This document shows, piece by piece, positions 1-11,119 of a stretch of DNA of 64,000 bases. The notes beneath the pieces are model-generated. The model was not told the DNA's origin. It saw only the letters and a list, made by a program, of their open reading frames with translations, and did not search any database. The DNA comes from JBCBUE01 sp039818285. Its GTDB lineage: Bacteria; Planctomycetota; Phycisphaerae; Phycisphaerales; Phycisphaeraceae. The position numbers were made by a program, and so were the translations under genes. The DNA lies in assembly GCA_039818285.1 (NCBI GenBank), contig JBCBUE010000002.1, positions 45,450 through 109,449 of the forward strand. Reading direction: 5' to 3'. Position 1 is the first letter of the stretch; the number at the start of each line of letters is the position of its first letter.

Positions 1-864
1 TTCCTGCGCAGCGTCGACGTCGCCTCGCTCGACACCATCGATCGCGGCCGCGTCCAGCTCGTCGAGACCGCCGACGAATGGGCCAACGGCCTGGACTTCG
101 ACGGCCTCTGGGACCGCCTGCCCAGGCACGCCTGGTTCCGCCTGATCCGCAACGGCGAGGAGGTCGGCGTCCGCCGACTCACCTTCGGCCGAGGCCAGGA
201 GATGGGCACGCCCGGCTACACCCTGCAAGTCGCCTCGCACGAGGTCATCGGCGAGACCGAGCTCAACACCAAAGCCGAGTTCTTCCTCTCCGAGCGCCGC
301 GACGAGGAGCTCTGGTCGATCGAGACCGAGAGCCGTCTGCTCGACCCGCGCACCCTCCCACGCGTCAACGTGAAGCCCAATGAAGGCCAGCCCGCCGTGC
401 CCGTGCCCATCCAGGCCGCCAAGCACGTCATGACCCAGACCGGCGTGCGCTCCGGCGGGCAACTCACGGTCATCCGAGACTCCGCCGAACACGCCGACGA
501 GACCGCCTGGCCCGTCCCGCCCGTCGGCTACCTCTCTCGCATCGAAACCGAACTCCTCGCCATGGTCCTCCTCGACGGCCGGCCCGTCCGCATGCAGTCC
601 TACGCCTACCACGGCGACGCCGAAGACCACAGCATCGCCCTGCGCACCGAAACCACCACCCAGCTCGACAACGGTGCCTGGTCCATCAACACCCGCGCCA
701 GCCTCACCTCCGGCTGGCGCAACTACCTCTTCGACGCCAACGGCAACCTCCTGCAGATCGACCTCGCCGACGGCGGCACCCTCATCCCCGCCACCGCCGA
801 GCAGGTCCGCGCCCTCTACGCCGACCGCGTCGACAACGCCCCCCAAGGCCACAAGGCCCGCTGA
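1..864 (+). CDS. Hypothetical protein, 5'-truncated by the window edge
   Basis: The reading frame is open from base 1 to a TGA at 862-864, so at least 287 residues are present and the true start lies outside. I do not recognise a family. The visible part is mostly beta-rich, acidic and without membrane segments, and would fit an exported or periplasmic protein whose signal peptide is cut off. A conserved-looking stretch near 'WSIETESRLLD' is followed by a part containing 'MQSYAYHGDAEDHS'. It ends two bases before the GTG of phoH, so both are probably co-transcribed. Function unknown. Confidence 0.7.
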   Translation, partial: FLRSVDVASLDTIDRGRVQLVETADEWANGLDFDGLWDRLPRHAWFRLIRNGEEVGVRRLTFGRGQEMGTPGYTLQVASHEVIGETELNTKAEFFLSERRDEELWSIETESRLLDPRTLPRVNVKPNEGQPAVPVPIQAAKHVMTQTGVRSGGQLTVIRDSAEHADETAWPVPPVGYLSRIETELLAMVLLDGRPVRMQSYAYHGDAEDHSIALRTETTTQLDNGAWSINTRASLTSGWRNYLFDANGNLLQIDLADGGTLIPATAEQVRALYADRVDNAPQGHKAR

Positions 865-866
865 CC

Positions 867-1829
867 GTGGACCTCACCATCCCCCTGCCCGCCGGCCCGG
901 CGCGCCTCGCCGTCACCGGGCCCGCCGACCGACACCTCAAGCTCATCCGCGACGCCCTCGACGTGTCCATCACCGACCGCGGCGAGGCCCTGCGCATCGC
1001 CGGCCCCGACGAACAGGTCGGCCGCGCCGCCCGCGTCCTCGAGCAGCTCACCCACGCCGCCGCCGCGCGCAAGCCCATCGCCACCCCCCGCGTCCTCGAG
1101 CTCATCACCGAGGTCACCCAGCTCGACCCCACGACCGCCGCCGCCCCCCACCAGCCCCCCGTCGACGCCGGCCGGCTCGACGTCTACCTCACCGGCCGCG
1201 CCGTCAAGCCCAAGACCCCCGGCCAGCGACGCTACGTCCAAGCCATCCTCGAGCACGACCTCACCATCTGCACCGGACCCGCCGGCACCGGCAAGACCTA
1301 CCTCGCCACCGCCGTCGCCGCGGCCCTGCTCAAACGCGGCCACGTCCGAAAGCTCGTCCTCGTCCGACCCGCCGTCGAGGCCGGCGAACGCCTCGGCTTC
1401 CTGCCCGGCACCATGCAGGAAAAGGTCAACCCCTATCTCCGCCCCCTGCTCGACGCCCTGCACGACATGATGGACTTCAACCAGGTCGAGCGCTTCATGG
1501 CCGCCGACCTCATCGAGATCATCCCCCTCGCGTTCATGCGCGGCCGAACCCTCAACGACGCGATGATCATTCTCGACGAGGCCCAGAACGCGACGCGCTC
1601 GCAGATGCTGATGTTCCTCACCCGCCTCGGCCACGGCAGCCGCATGGTCGTCACGGGCGATACGTCGCAGACCGATCTTGACGACCCCACCGACTCCGGG
1701 CTGCTCGACGCCGTCCGACGCCTCGGGCCCGTCCCCGGCGTCGCCACGATGTCCCTCTCCGGCTCGGACATCGTCCGCCACAACTTGGTGCAGCGTGTCG
1801 TGGAAGCATACGGCGATACATCCGCGTGA
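867..1829 (+). CDS. phoH: PhoH family ATPase (YbeZ-like)
   Basis: Cytoplasmic P-loop ATPase of 320 residues, typical length for the PhoH/YbeZ family. Residues 1-80 resemble the small N-terminal domain, followed by the ATPase core with Walker A GPAGTGKT at 137-144, the family block 'VRPAVEAGERLGFLPG' near 166-181, and Walker B 'MIILDEAQN' at 233-241. A sensor region 'VVTGDTSQTDL' follows. The GTG start lies two bases after the upstream stop; no better start was seen. YbeZ proteins are linked to RNA metabolism and ribosome maturation together with YbeY, but no ybeY follows here; the next gene is a CobW-type GTPase. Family assignment is secure, the exact role is not. Confidence 0.93.
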   Translation: MDLTIPLPAGPARLAVTGPADRHLKLIRDALDVSITDRGEALRIAGPDEQVGRAARVLEQLTHAAAARKPIATPRVLELITEVTQLDPTTAAAPHQPPVDAGRLDVYLTGRAVKPKTPGQRRYVQAILEHDLTICTGPAGTGKTYLATAVAAALLKRGHVRKLVLVRPAVEAGERLGFLPGTMQEKVNPYLRPLLDALHDMMDFNQVERFMAADLIEIIPLAFMRGRTLNDAMIILDEAQNATRSQMLMFLTRLGHGSRMVVTGDTSQTDLDDPTDSGLLDAVRRLGPVPGVATMSLSGSDIVRHNLVQRVVEAYGDTSA

Positions 1830-1931
1830 ACTACCTTAGATCAAGATCGAAAGAACTAGCATTAGACTTCGAATCACGCGAAACTCTCACCCACCGCCGT
1901 GATTGAGCCGAACCATCAAGCGATTTCGCCG

Positions 1932-3020
1932 ATGACATCCACACCCCCCAAACCCTGCCACATCGTCGCCGGCCCCCTGGGCGTCGGCAAGACATCGGCG
2001 ATCCTGCATTACCTCCGCCACCACGCCTCGCGTGAGCGGGTCGGCGTGCTGGTCAACGACTTCGGCCCGGTCGGCCTGGACAGCACCACCCTCGCGGCCG
2101 AGGCGCCGTCCACCAAGGTCCTCAACGTGCCCGGCGGGTGCATCTGCTGCACCATGCTCGCCGAACTGCCTGAGCGTGTCGGTCGCCTATCCGCGGATCC
2201 GGGCATCGATCGGATCATCATCGAGCCCAGCGGGATGGCGTCACCCGCCCAGGTCATCGACCTGCTTCGCGGTACCGAGGCGGAACTGAACATCAGCCTG
2301 CAGCCGTCCATCGTGATGCTGAGCATGCCGGACTTCGACGAAGCGACGTTCGAGCGGATGGGCTATTACCAGATGTTCTGCGAGGCGGCCGACATCCTCG
2401 TCTTCAACCGGTGCGACCTGGCCAAGGCGTCGAAGATCGAACGGGCGCAACGGTGGGCCGACCGGCTCGACCCGCCGAAGCTGCGCGTGCTCACCACCTC
2501 CCACGGGCAACTGCCTTCCGAGGTGTTCGAGCCCTTCGCCGAAACGGCAGACCGCGGCCATCATCATCACGACCACGTAGCTCACGCCCCGCAGCACGGG
2601 CACGACCACAAGCACGGACATGACGACCACGGGCACGAGCATGGACATGATCATGCGCACGCCCACCACCACGAGCACGGCCACAGCCACGACCCGACCA
2701 TCCACCCGGGCGGCTTTGTGCTCGACGCCGAGCGGAGCTTTGACGAACAGGTCTTGCTGGTCAATCTCATGCGTGTCTGCCATCAGGGCATCGCGGACAA
2801 CCAAGTGATCCGACTCAAGGGCGTGTTTCACACCCACGACGGCTGGCAGGCCATCGAGATCGCGAACCGCGAGGTGTCGTTCCGCCCCTCCGCCCACCGA
2901 CGCGACAACCGGATGGAGTGGTTGACGCAGCCGGGCACCGTCGATCAGACGCAGATGCTCACCGAAATCGACCGCGCGCTGGACTGGAAAGAGATCGCCC
3001 AATCTCTCGAGCGCGATTGA
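1932..3020 (+). CDS. CobW/COG0523-type metal-chaperone GTPase
   Basis: G3E-family P-loop GTPase of 362 residues from the ATG at 1932; an in-frame GTG at 1899 would add 11 residues and cannot be excluded. Walker A GPLGVGKT is at 14-21, the metal-binding CxCC signature (GGCICC) at 68-73, an NRCD motif stands in for NKxD, and the C-terminal CobW domain follows the linker. Residues about 209-257 are a very His/Asp-rich linker, a likely Zn or Co/Ni binding stretch as in zinc-related members. COG0523 proteins deliver metal to client enzymes or act in metal starvation. I saw no Zur-like palindrome in the 100 bases upstream, which are more AT-rich than the surroundings. The substrate metal is inferred, not shown. 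Confidence 0.88.
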   Translation: MTSTPPKPCHIVAGPLGVGKTSAILHYLRHHASRERVGVLVNDFGPVGLDSTTLAAEAPSTKVLNVPGGCICCTMLAELPERVGRLSADPGIDRIIIEPSGMASPAQVIDLLRGTEAELNISLQPSIVMLSMPDFDEATFERMGYYQMFCEAADILVFNRCDLAKASKIERAQRWADRLDPPKLRVLTTSHGQLPSEVFEPFAETADRGHHHHDHVAHAPQHGHDHKHGHDDHGHEHGHDHAHAHHHEHGHSHDPTIHPGGFVLDAERSFDEQVLLVNLMRVCHQGIADNQVIRLKGVFHTHDGWQAIEIANREVSFRPSAHRRDNRMEWLTQPGTVDQTQMLTEIDRALDWKEIAQSLERD

Positions 3021-3254
3021 GCCTCGACGCAGCGGCGCGACAAACGATCTCTTGACGGCGCCGTGTGAGAGCCCGCACGGTTCGGTGCCCGGACGCGGCA
3101 AGGCGGCGCTCTCAGCTCGAGACGGTGGTGAAGGCGGGACGGGTCTCATCCACGGCCGATTCCAATGCGACGGTTTCGCAACTATCCACGTCGCCAGCGT
3201 GGATTTCGGAACGCCGCCGCGAAGAGACGGGCCGACACCCACCCACCCTGCCCC

Positions 3255-3336
3255 TGTTATGCTGCCGCCGCGTGCGGGAGGACAGGGATTCCCGCAACCT
3301 TGGGCCGGGCCGGCCCCCCCTCTGGCGTCGCTGGGC
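3255..3336 (+). promoter_or_regulatory. Candidate extended -10 promoter and leader of nuoJ
   Basis: The 316-base gap before nuoJ contains TGTTATGCT at 3255-3263, an extended -10 (TGnTATGCT), with no clear -35. The leader then has an inverted repeat GCGGGA (3274-3279) / TCCCGC (3290-3295). Bases 3021-3254 hold nothing else I can support; the frame stays open upstream of nuoJ but reads like non-coding sequence. Confidence 0.35.
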
Positions 3337-4254
3337 ATGCAGACCACCCTCACCAATCCGCTGGCGATCTACCTCGCGGTGCTCGCCGGCGCGTTCGGTC
3401 TGTGGTGCCTCATGCCCAAGCCCCGCCACCACCGCCCCCTGCTCGGCGGCCTCCTCGCCGCCGGCGCCCTGGGCATCGCCTGGCTCGTGATGTACGAGAC
3501 GCTCGACTTCGCCGACCTCGGCCTGTCGGTCACCGCCTTTGTCTACTACTACGTCTTCTCCGCCATCGCGATCGGCTCGGCCATCATGGTGATCATCGCC
3601 ACCAAGCCGGTCCACTCGGCCCTGTGGTTCGTGATGGTGGTGCTCGCCTCGGCCGGCTTGTTTCTCGTGCTCTCCGCCGAGTTCATGGCCTTTGCCATGG
3701 TCATCATCTACGCGGGCGCGATCCTGGTGACCTACATGTTCGTCATCATGCTCGCCGCCTCGGCCGGCGGGCCCAACGACCCCGGCGAGGACGAGATCTT
3801 CGACCTCCAGGCCCGCGAGCCCGGCGCCGCCGTGTTCGCCGGCCTGCTCATGCTCGCCGTCCTGCTCACCCTCTCCTTCGACGCCTCCAACCGCCCCAAC
3901 CCGCTGGCCGCGTCGCCGCCGGACCGGGAGGTCATCGCCGAGATCCTGCCCAACCGCACCGCCGATGTCGTCCGCGGCCGCATCGAGGCCGAGATCGCCC
4001 GCCTCGACCCCACCGCCTCGCCCGTCATCGCCCAGGCCGACCCCGATCGCCTCAGCAACGTCGAAGGGGTCGGCCTTGACCTCTTCCAGTCCCACCCGCT
4101 GGGCATCGAGCTGGCCGGCATCGTGCTGCTCGTCGCGCTTATCGGCGCGGTGGTTATCGCCAAGACCCGCGTCGAGGACCACCCCGAGCCCCGTCCCAGC
4201 GGCGCCGCCCACCCCGCCGGCCACGATGCCCCCGAAACCCAGGGGCTGAGCTGA
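3337..4254 (+). CDS. nuoJ: NADH-quinone oxidoreductase subunit J
   Basis: Membrane-arm subunit of complex I, which couples NADH oxidation and quinone reduction to proton transport in the cytoplasmic membrane. From ATG 3337 it has 305 residues, more than the usual 165-220. The open frame extends to 3052, but that part is Arg/Pro-rich and not conserved-looking. Hydrophobic helices occur near residues 8-25, 34-50, 60-85, 92-115 and 120-145. The conserved stretch 'FMAFAMVIIYAGAILVTYMF' identifies NuoJ. A polar loop of about 80 residues precedes a last helix 'LAGIVLLVALIGAVVIAK' and a His/Pro-rich tail. It starts the block nuoJKLMN and its TGA abuts the ATG of nuoK. Confidence 0.92.
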   Translation: MQTTLTNPLAIYLAVLAGAFGLWCLMPKPRHHRPLLGGLLAAGALGIAWLVMYETLDFADLGLSVTAFVYYYVFSAIAIGSAIMVIIATKPVHSALWFVMVVLASAGLFLVLSAEFMAFAMVIIYAGAILVTYMFVIMLAASAGGPNDPGEDEIFDLQAREPGAAVFAGLLMLAVLLTLSFDASNRPNPLAASPPDREVIAEILPNRTADVVRGRIEAEIARLDPTASPVIAQADPDRLSNVEGVGLDLFQSHPLGIELAGIVLLVALIGAVVIAKTRVEDHPEPRPSGAAHPAGHDAPETQGLS

Positions 4255-4611
4255 ATGATCGACGCCGCCCCGATCAGCCTCGCCCCGCTGCTCGCGGTGA
4301 GCCTCTCCGACGCCGCGCTGGGCCACTTCCAGGCCACCGCCGCCGTCCTGTTCTGCCTCGGGCTCGTCGGCTTCGTCACCCGCCGCAACCTCATCGTCAT
4401 GTTCCTCTGCACCGAGATGATGTTCCAGGGCGTCGCGATCTCGCTCATCGCGTTCAGCGCCTATCACGGCAACGTCACCGGCCAGACCTTCGTGATCTTC
4501 GTCCTGACGATCGCCGCCGCCGAGGCCGCCCTCGCGCTCGGCCTGGTCGTCATGCTCTTCCGCCGACGCCGCACCCTCGACGCCGAGGCGTGGGCCCAAC
4601 TGCACGATTAG
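4255..4611 (+). CDS. nuoK: NADH-quinone oxidoreductase subunit K
   Basis: Small complex I membrane subunit, 118 residues with three predicted helices. The segment 'GFVTRRNLIVMFLCTEMMFQ' carries the conserved Glu of helix 2 seen in NuoK proteins, and 'FVLTIAAAEAALALGLVVMLFRRR' carries the second conserved Glu in helix 3. The family is usually about 100 residues; the extra length is an N-terminal extension of about 15 residues. The start codon follows the nuoJ stop with no spacing, so translation is probably coupled. Confidence 0.94.
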   Translation: MIDAAPISLAPLLAVSLSDAALGHFQATAAVLFCLGLVGFVTRRNLIVMFLCTEMMFQGVAISLIAFSAYHGNVTGQTFVIFVLTIAAAEAALALGLVVMLFRRRRTLDAEAWAQLHD

Positions 4612-4631
4612 CCCCAGGACCCCACCCCCGC

Positions 4632-6827
<2,196 letters not shown>

Positions 6828-6866
6828 ACACTCGTCACCACTCCCTACGCACCGCCCACTGCCTGA

Positions 6867-8594
6867 ATGTCCTTCCTCGCCCCCGCCATCCTGCCCGCCT
6901 GCTTCATCTTCCCGGTGCTCGGCGGCATCCTGCTGCTGCTCATCCCGGCCAAGCGGTTCAGCGAGATCTGCTACACCACCTTCTTCACGACCCTCATCAC
7001 CTTCTTCCTCGCCCTCACCGCCGCCCTGCCTGGCATGGGCCTGTTCGACTGGTCCAGGCCCGGCGAGACGCAGCTGGTCTACGAGTTCGCCTGGGTCCCC
7101 GCCTTCGGCCTGCGGTTCGTCGGCGGCGCCGACGCCCTGTCCATGTGGTTCGTCCTGCTCACGACGTTCATCATGCCCCTGGTGATGCTCGAGTCGTTCA
7201 CGCACCTCAAGGAACGCGTCGGCTACCGCGCCAAGGAGTTCTTCTTCTGGCTGCTCTTCGCCGAGGCCGCGATGATCGCCGCCTTCACCGCCTCCGACCT
7301 CATCTACTTCTACGTCTGCTACGAGTTCACGCTCATCCCCTTGTTCTTCCTCATCGGCGTCTTCGGCGGGGCCAACCGCTTCCGCGCGGCGACGATGTAC
7401 TTCATCTACTCGTTCACCGGCTCGATGCTCATGCTCGCCGGCATCCTCTACCTCGCCTGGCACAACGCCACGCTCACGCCCGGCGAGCTCGCTCAGGTCG
7501 CCACCGCGACCCGCATGAATCTCGACCTGGGCGTCTGGTCGCTCGACTTCCCGACGATCCTCGTCGCCTCCCAGTTCCTCAGCACCGCCGAACAGACGCT
7601 ACTGCTCATCGCCCTGCTCGCCGGCTTCGCCGTCAAGGTCCCCCTCTTCCCCGTCCACACCTGGCTGCCGCTGGCGCACACCGAGGCCCCCACCGCCGGC
7701 TCGGTCGACCTCGCCGCCGTCCTGCTCAAGCTCGGCACCTACGGCATCCTCCGCTTCACCCTGCAGACCGTCCCCGACGCCGTCGTCGCCGCCGCGCCCT
7801 ATCTCGCCGGCCTCGGCGTCATCGGCATCCTCTACGCCGCCATGATCTGTTGGGTCCAGAAGGACATGAAAAAGCTCATCGCCTATTCCTCGGTGAGCCA
7901 CATGGGCTTCTGCATCCTCGGCATGTTCGCCCTCGACCTCACCGCCACCACCGGCTCGGCGTTCTACATGATCGCCCACGGCATCTCGACCGGGGCCCTG
8001 TTCCTCTGCGTCGGCATGATGTACACCCGCATGCACACCCGTCAGATGTCCGAGATCGGCGGGCTCGCCAAGGTCATGCCCGTCTGGTCGTTCTTCCTGA
8101 TCTTCTTCGCCTTCGCCTCCGTCGGCCTGCCGGGGCTTAACGGCTTCGTCGGCGAGATCCTCGTCATCATCGGCACCTGGCAGGCCAGCGACGCCCTGGG
8201 CGCGGGCTGGCTGTTCGCCCTGCTCGCCGGCCTGGGCATGATCGTCGCCGCGATGTACCTGCTGACCATGGTCGCCAAGGTCTGCTTCGGCGCCGTCAGG
8301 ATCCCCAAGACCCGCGAGCACGTCATCGAGCAGCACGACCTCACCACCCGCGAGATGTGGGTCCTCTCGCCGCTCGCCGTGATCTGCCTGGTCATGGGCC
8401 TCTACCCAGCGCCGATCCTTGAGTCCCTCGAGGCCTGCGTCCGCCCGATCCTCCGCCCGGCGCAGCTGGTGATGCAGCGCAACGCCGGCGACCCGAGCTT
8501 CGTGCAGGAGCTGCCCGAATCGGCCGACCGCGTCGCGACCGTCTCGATGACCCTGACCCTGCCGGCCGCCACGGCCGAGGAGGCCGGGCGATGA
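6867..8594 (+). CDS. nuoM: NADH-quinone oxidoreductase subunit M
   Basis: Antiporter-like complex I subunit with 575 residues and about 14 hydrophobic helices. 'YVCYEFTLIPLFFLIG' carries the conserved helix-5 Glu. 'VHTWLPLAHTEAPTAGSVDLA' and 'SVSHMGFCILGMF' are standard NuoM blocks. The C-terminal 40 residues are a hydrophilic tail. Lies 39 bases after nuoL; its last four bases overlap the ATG of nuoN (ATGA), showing translational coupling. Confidence 0.95.
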   Translation: MSFLAPAILPACFIFPVLGGILLLLIPAKRFSEICYTTFFTTLITFFLALTAALPGMGLFDWSRPGETQLVYEFAWVPAFGLRFVGGADALSMWFVLLTTFIMPLVMLESFTHLKERVGYRAKEFFFWLLFAEAAMIAAFTASDLIYFYVCYEFTLIPLFFLIGVFGGANRFRAATMYFIYSFTGSMLMLAGILYLAWHNATLTPGELAQVATATRMNLDLGVWSLDFPTILVASQFLSTAEQTLLLIALLAGFAVKVPLFPVHTWLPLAHTEAPTAGSVDLAAVLLKLGTYGILRFTLQTVPDAVVAAAPYLAGLGVIGILYAAMICWVQKDMKKLIAYSSVSHMGFCILGMFALDLTATTGSAFYMIAHGISTGALFLCVGMMYTRMHTRQMSEIGGLAKVMPVWSFFLIFFAFASVGLPGLNGFVGEILVIIGTWQASDALGAGWLFALLAGLGMIVAAMYLLTMVAKVCFGAVRIPKTREHVIEQHDLTTREMWVLSPLAVICLVMGLYPAPILESLEACVRPILRPAQLVMQRNAGDPSFVQELPESADRVATVSMTLTLPAATAEEAGR

Positions 8595-10264
8595 ACGAGA
8601 TGGCCAAGGACCTCACGCTGCTCGGCCCCGAGATCGCCATGCTCACGGGCGCGCTGGCCTGCCTGGTCGCCGGCCTGGCCAACCCCGAGGCCGGCCGCAA
8701 GGCCGCCCCCTGGCTCACCGCCGCCGCCCTCTTCTCGGCCATGGTCCTCAGCCTCGACTGGCACGGCGACGACATCGACGTCGGCCCCATCGACGGCCCC
8801 GTCCTCTTCAGCTACGGCATCCAGGACTTCGCCGGCTACATCAAGCTCGCCGTCTGCCTCGTCGGCTTCGTCCTGCTCATGGTCGCCGCCGCCGTCCCCA
8901 GCCAGCTCGGCCAGGTCCTCGCCGTCGACGAAGACGACGCCTTCGACCCCGGCCAGTCCCTGCGCGGCGAGTTCTTCGCCTTCTTCCTGTTCTCGCTCAC
9001 CGGCGTCATGCTCTGCGCCGGCGCCAGCGACCTCGTCTGGCTCTTCCTCGCCCTCGAGCTCACCAGCCTGCCGACCTACGTCATGGTCGCCGTCTCCCGC
9101 GAACGGCCCGGCGCCCAGGAGTCGGCCGTCAAGTACTTCTTCCTCGGCGCCCTCTCGGCAGCGGTCTTCCTCTACGGCTTCACGCTGATCTACGGCGCCA
9201 CCGGCTTCACGGATTTCGCGGGCATCCGCGCCGCCGTCGTCGAACAGGTCGACCAGACCGGGTCGATCTCGATGATGATGCTCGTCGGCGTCGTGCTCTC
9301 GATCCTCGGCATCGCCTTCAAGATCGCCGCGTTCCCCATGCACTTCTACGCCGCCGACGTCTACAAGGGCGCCTCGACGGCCGTCACCGCCTTCATCGCC
9401 TTCGTCCCCAAGACCGCCGGCTTCGTCGCCCTGCTCTCGATCCTCAGCCTCGTCGCCTGGCACCCCGCCGCCGACGGCCAGGCCCTCACGCTGCCCGGAC
9501 CGATCTTCCACCTCATCTGGTGGATGGCCGTGCTCACCATGACCATGGGCAACGTGCTGGGCCTCGTGCAGAAAAGCGTCAAGCGCACCCTCGCCTACTC
9601 CTCCATCGCCCACTCCGGCTACATGCTCATCGGCTTGCTCGTCGGCCCGTCGCTGGTCGCCCACACCGGGCCCGGCTCCGAGGGCGTCTCGGCCATCCTC
9701 TTCTACCTGGTCGGCTATGCCTTCGGCACCATCGGCTCCTTCGCCGTCATCGGCTGCCTCCGCGACCGCGGCGAGGAGGCCGACGACTTCGAGGACCTCT
9801 CCGGCCTGGCCGAGAAATACCCCTGGCTCGCCTGGATCATGCTGCTCAGCGTGTTCAGCCTGCTGGGCATGCCGCCGTTCGTCGGCTTCGTCGGCAAGGT
9901 CTACCTCTTCGGCGCGGCCTTCGACGCCGGGCTCTGGCTGCTCGTCGTCATCGGCGTGGTCAACTCGGCCATCTCCGCCGGCTACTACCTGCGGATCGCC
10001 GGCGCCTGCTTCTTCGGCAAGCCCCACCCCCGCGTCGAGCGCGTGCTCTGGCCCGGCCGACGCCTCGGCGCCGGCATCGCCGCCTTCGCGACCCTCTTCC
10101 TCGGCATCTTCGGCTCATGGCTCATCGACGCCGCTCAGTCCGGCACCCTGCCCGAGGTCGGCAGCGCCACGCCGACCGAGGCCCAGGTCCAACCCGCCGA
10201 GCCCGGCGAGCCATCGGCCCGCATCGACGCCTCAGCCGCCCCCGCCCCGCAGGCCCGCCGCTAG
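8591..10264 (+). CDS. nuoN: NADH-quinone oxidoreductase subunit N
   Basis: Third antiporter-like complex I subunit, 557 residues with about 14 helices. Recognisable blocks are 'DLVWLFLALELTSLPTYVMV' with the helix-5 Glu, 'KIAAFPMHFYAADVYKGAST' and 'SSIAHSGYMLIGL'. The tail after residue 510 is Pro/Ala/Glu-rich and soluble. It ends the nuo block and overlaps the 3' end of convergent pyrF by 33 bases. No nuoA-I genes are in the window, so the peripheral arm must be encoded elsewhere. Confidence 0.95.
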   Translation: MNEMAKDLTLLGPEIAMLTGALACLVAGLANPEAGRKAAPWLTAAALFSAMVLSLDWHGDDIDVGPIDGPVLFSYGIQDFAGYIKLAVCLVGFVLLMVAAAVPSQLGQVLAVDEDDAFDPGQSLRGEFFAFFLFSLTGVMLCAGASDLVWLFLALELTSLPTYVMVAVSRERPGAQESAVKYFFLGALSAAVFLYGFTLIYGATGFTDFAGIRAAVVEQVDQTGSISMMMLVGVVLSILGIAFKIAAFPMHFYAADVYKGASTAVTAFIAFVPKTAGFVALLSILSLVAWHPAADGQALTLPGPIFHLIWWMAVLTMTMGNVLGLVQKSVKRTLAYSSIAHSGYMLIGLLVGPSLVAHTGPGSEGVSAILFYLVGYAFGTIGSFAVIGCLRDRGEEADDFEDLSGLAEKYPWLAWIMLLSVFSLLGMPPFVGFVGKVYLFGAAFDAGLWLLVVIGVVNSAISAGYYLRIAGACFFGKPHPRVERVLWPGRRLGAGIAAFATLFLGIFGSWLIDAAQSGTLPEVGSATPTEAQVQPAEPGEPSARIDASAAPAPQARR

Positions 10265-11119
10265 CTCGTCGCGCATCGCCGCCGCCGCCGCACGCACCGG
10301 CTCCCGCCAATCGTCGGCGTCCATCTTCTCGTACGCGTAGATCACCGATCGGCTCGCCGTGATCAGCGCCCCCGCCCCGTCGCCGTTGAAGCAAGGCAGC
10401 ACCTCGGCCACCCCGCCGCCCTGCGCCCCATACCCCGGCACGAGGAAGACCTGCCTCGCCATCCGACCGCGCAGCCGCGCCGCGTCCTCCGGATGCGTCG
10501 CGCCGACCACCGCCCCGATCGCGCTGTACCCGCACGCCCCGACGCTGCGCTCGCCGAGCGTCACGACCTGATCCGCCACCGCCTCGCAGACCTCCCGCCC
10601 GTCGTCGAGACGCAGGCGTTGCAACGCCGCCGACCCCGGGTTCGACGTCCGCACGAGCACGAACAGCCCCGCGCCGTGACGCGTCGCCGCCTCGACAAAC
10701 GGCTCGAGCGTGTCCGGCCCGAGGTACGGGCTGACCGTCACCGCGTCCGCCCCCCCGCCGACCCCGTCCGGCCCGAGCAGGGCCGCCGCGTAGTGCCCGG
10801 CCGAGATGCCGATGTCCCCACGCTTGGCGTCGGCGATCACCAGCAGCCCCGCCGCCTTCGCCGCCGCGACCGTCGCCTCGTAGGCCGCCAGCCCCGCCAC
10901 GCCGTGCCGCTCGTAGCACGCCAGCTGCGGCTTGACCGCCGCCGCCGTGTCTTTGACGGCCTCGATCACACCCTGGCCGAACGCGGCGAGCGCCACACCG
11001 ATCGGCATCGCTCGCAACGCAGCCGGCAACCGATCAGGCACCGGGTCCAGCCCGACGCACACCGGCCCGCCCGTCCGCACCACCGCCGCCGTCAACCGAT
11101 CCGCGAAGTGATCGCCCAT
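10232..11119 (-). CDS. pyrF: Orotidine 5'-phosphate decarboxylase (subfamily 2)
   Basis: Last step of UMP synthesis: decarboxylates OMP to UMP in the cytosol. 295 residues from ATG 11119. The catalytic Asp/Lys/Asp motif is visible as 'DAKRGDIG' at 97-104, and the phosphate-binding end has 'FLVPGYGAQGGG'. Length and motif style match the longer subfamily 2 (mycobacterial/myxobacterial type) rather than the 230-residue E. coli type. The ATG overlaps the TGA of the upstream permease by one base (TGATG), so it is the last gene of a minus-strand operon. Its 3' end overlaps nuoN. Confidence 0.93.
   Translation of the reverse strand: MGDHFADRLTAAVVRTGGPVCVGLDPVPDRLPAALRAMPIGVALAAFGQGVIEAVKDTAAAVKPQLACYERHGVAGLAAYEATVAAAKAAGLLVIADAKRGDIGISAGHYAAALLGPDGVGGGADAVTVSPYLGPDTLEPFVEAATRHGAGLFVLVRTSNPGSAALQRLRLDDGREVCEAVADQVVTLGERSVGACGYSAIGAVVGATHPEDAARLRGRMARQVFLVPGYGAQGGGVAEVLPCFNGDGAGALITASRSVIYAYEKMDADDWREPVRAAAAAMRDELAAGLRGGGG

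Noticed and set aside
1899..1931. GTG start for the CobW protein
   Set aside because: Adds 11 residues without homology or ribosome binding site; ATG 1932 preferred, though not excluded.
3052..3336. N-terminal extension of NuoJ
   Set aside because: Composition is not protein-like and it covers a promoter candidate; ATG 3337 fits the family.
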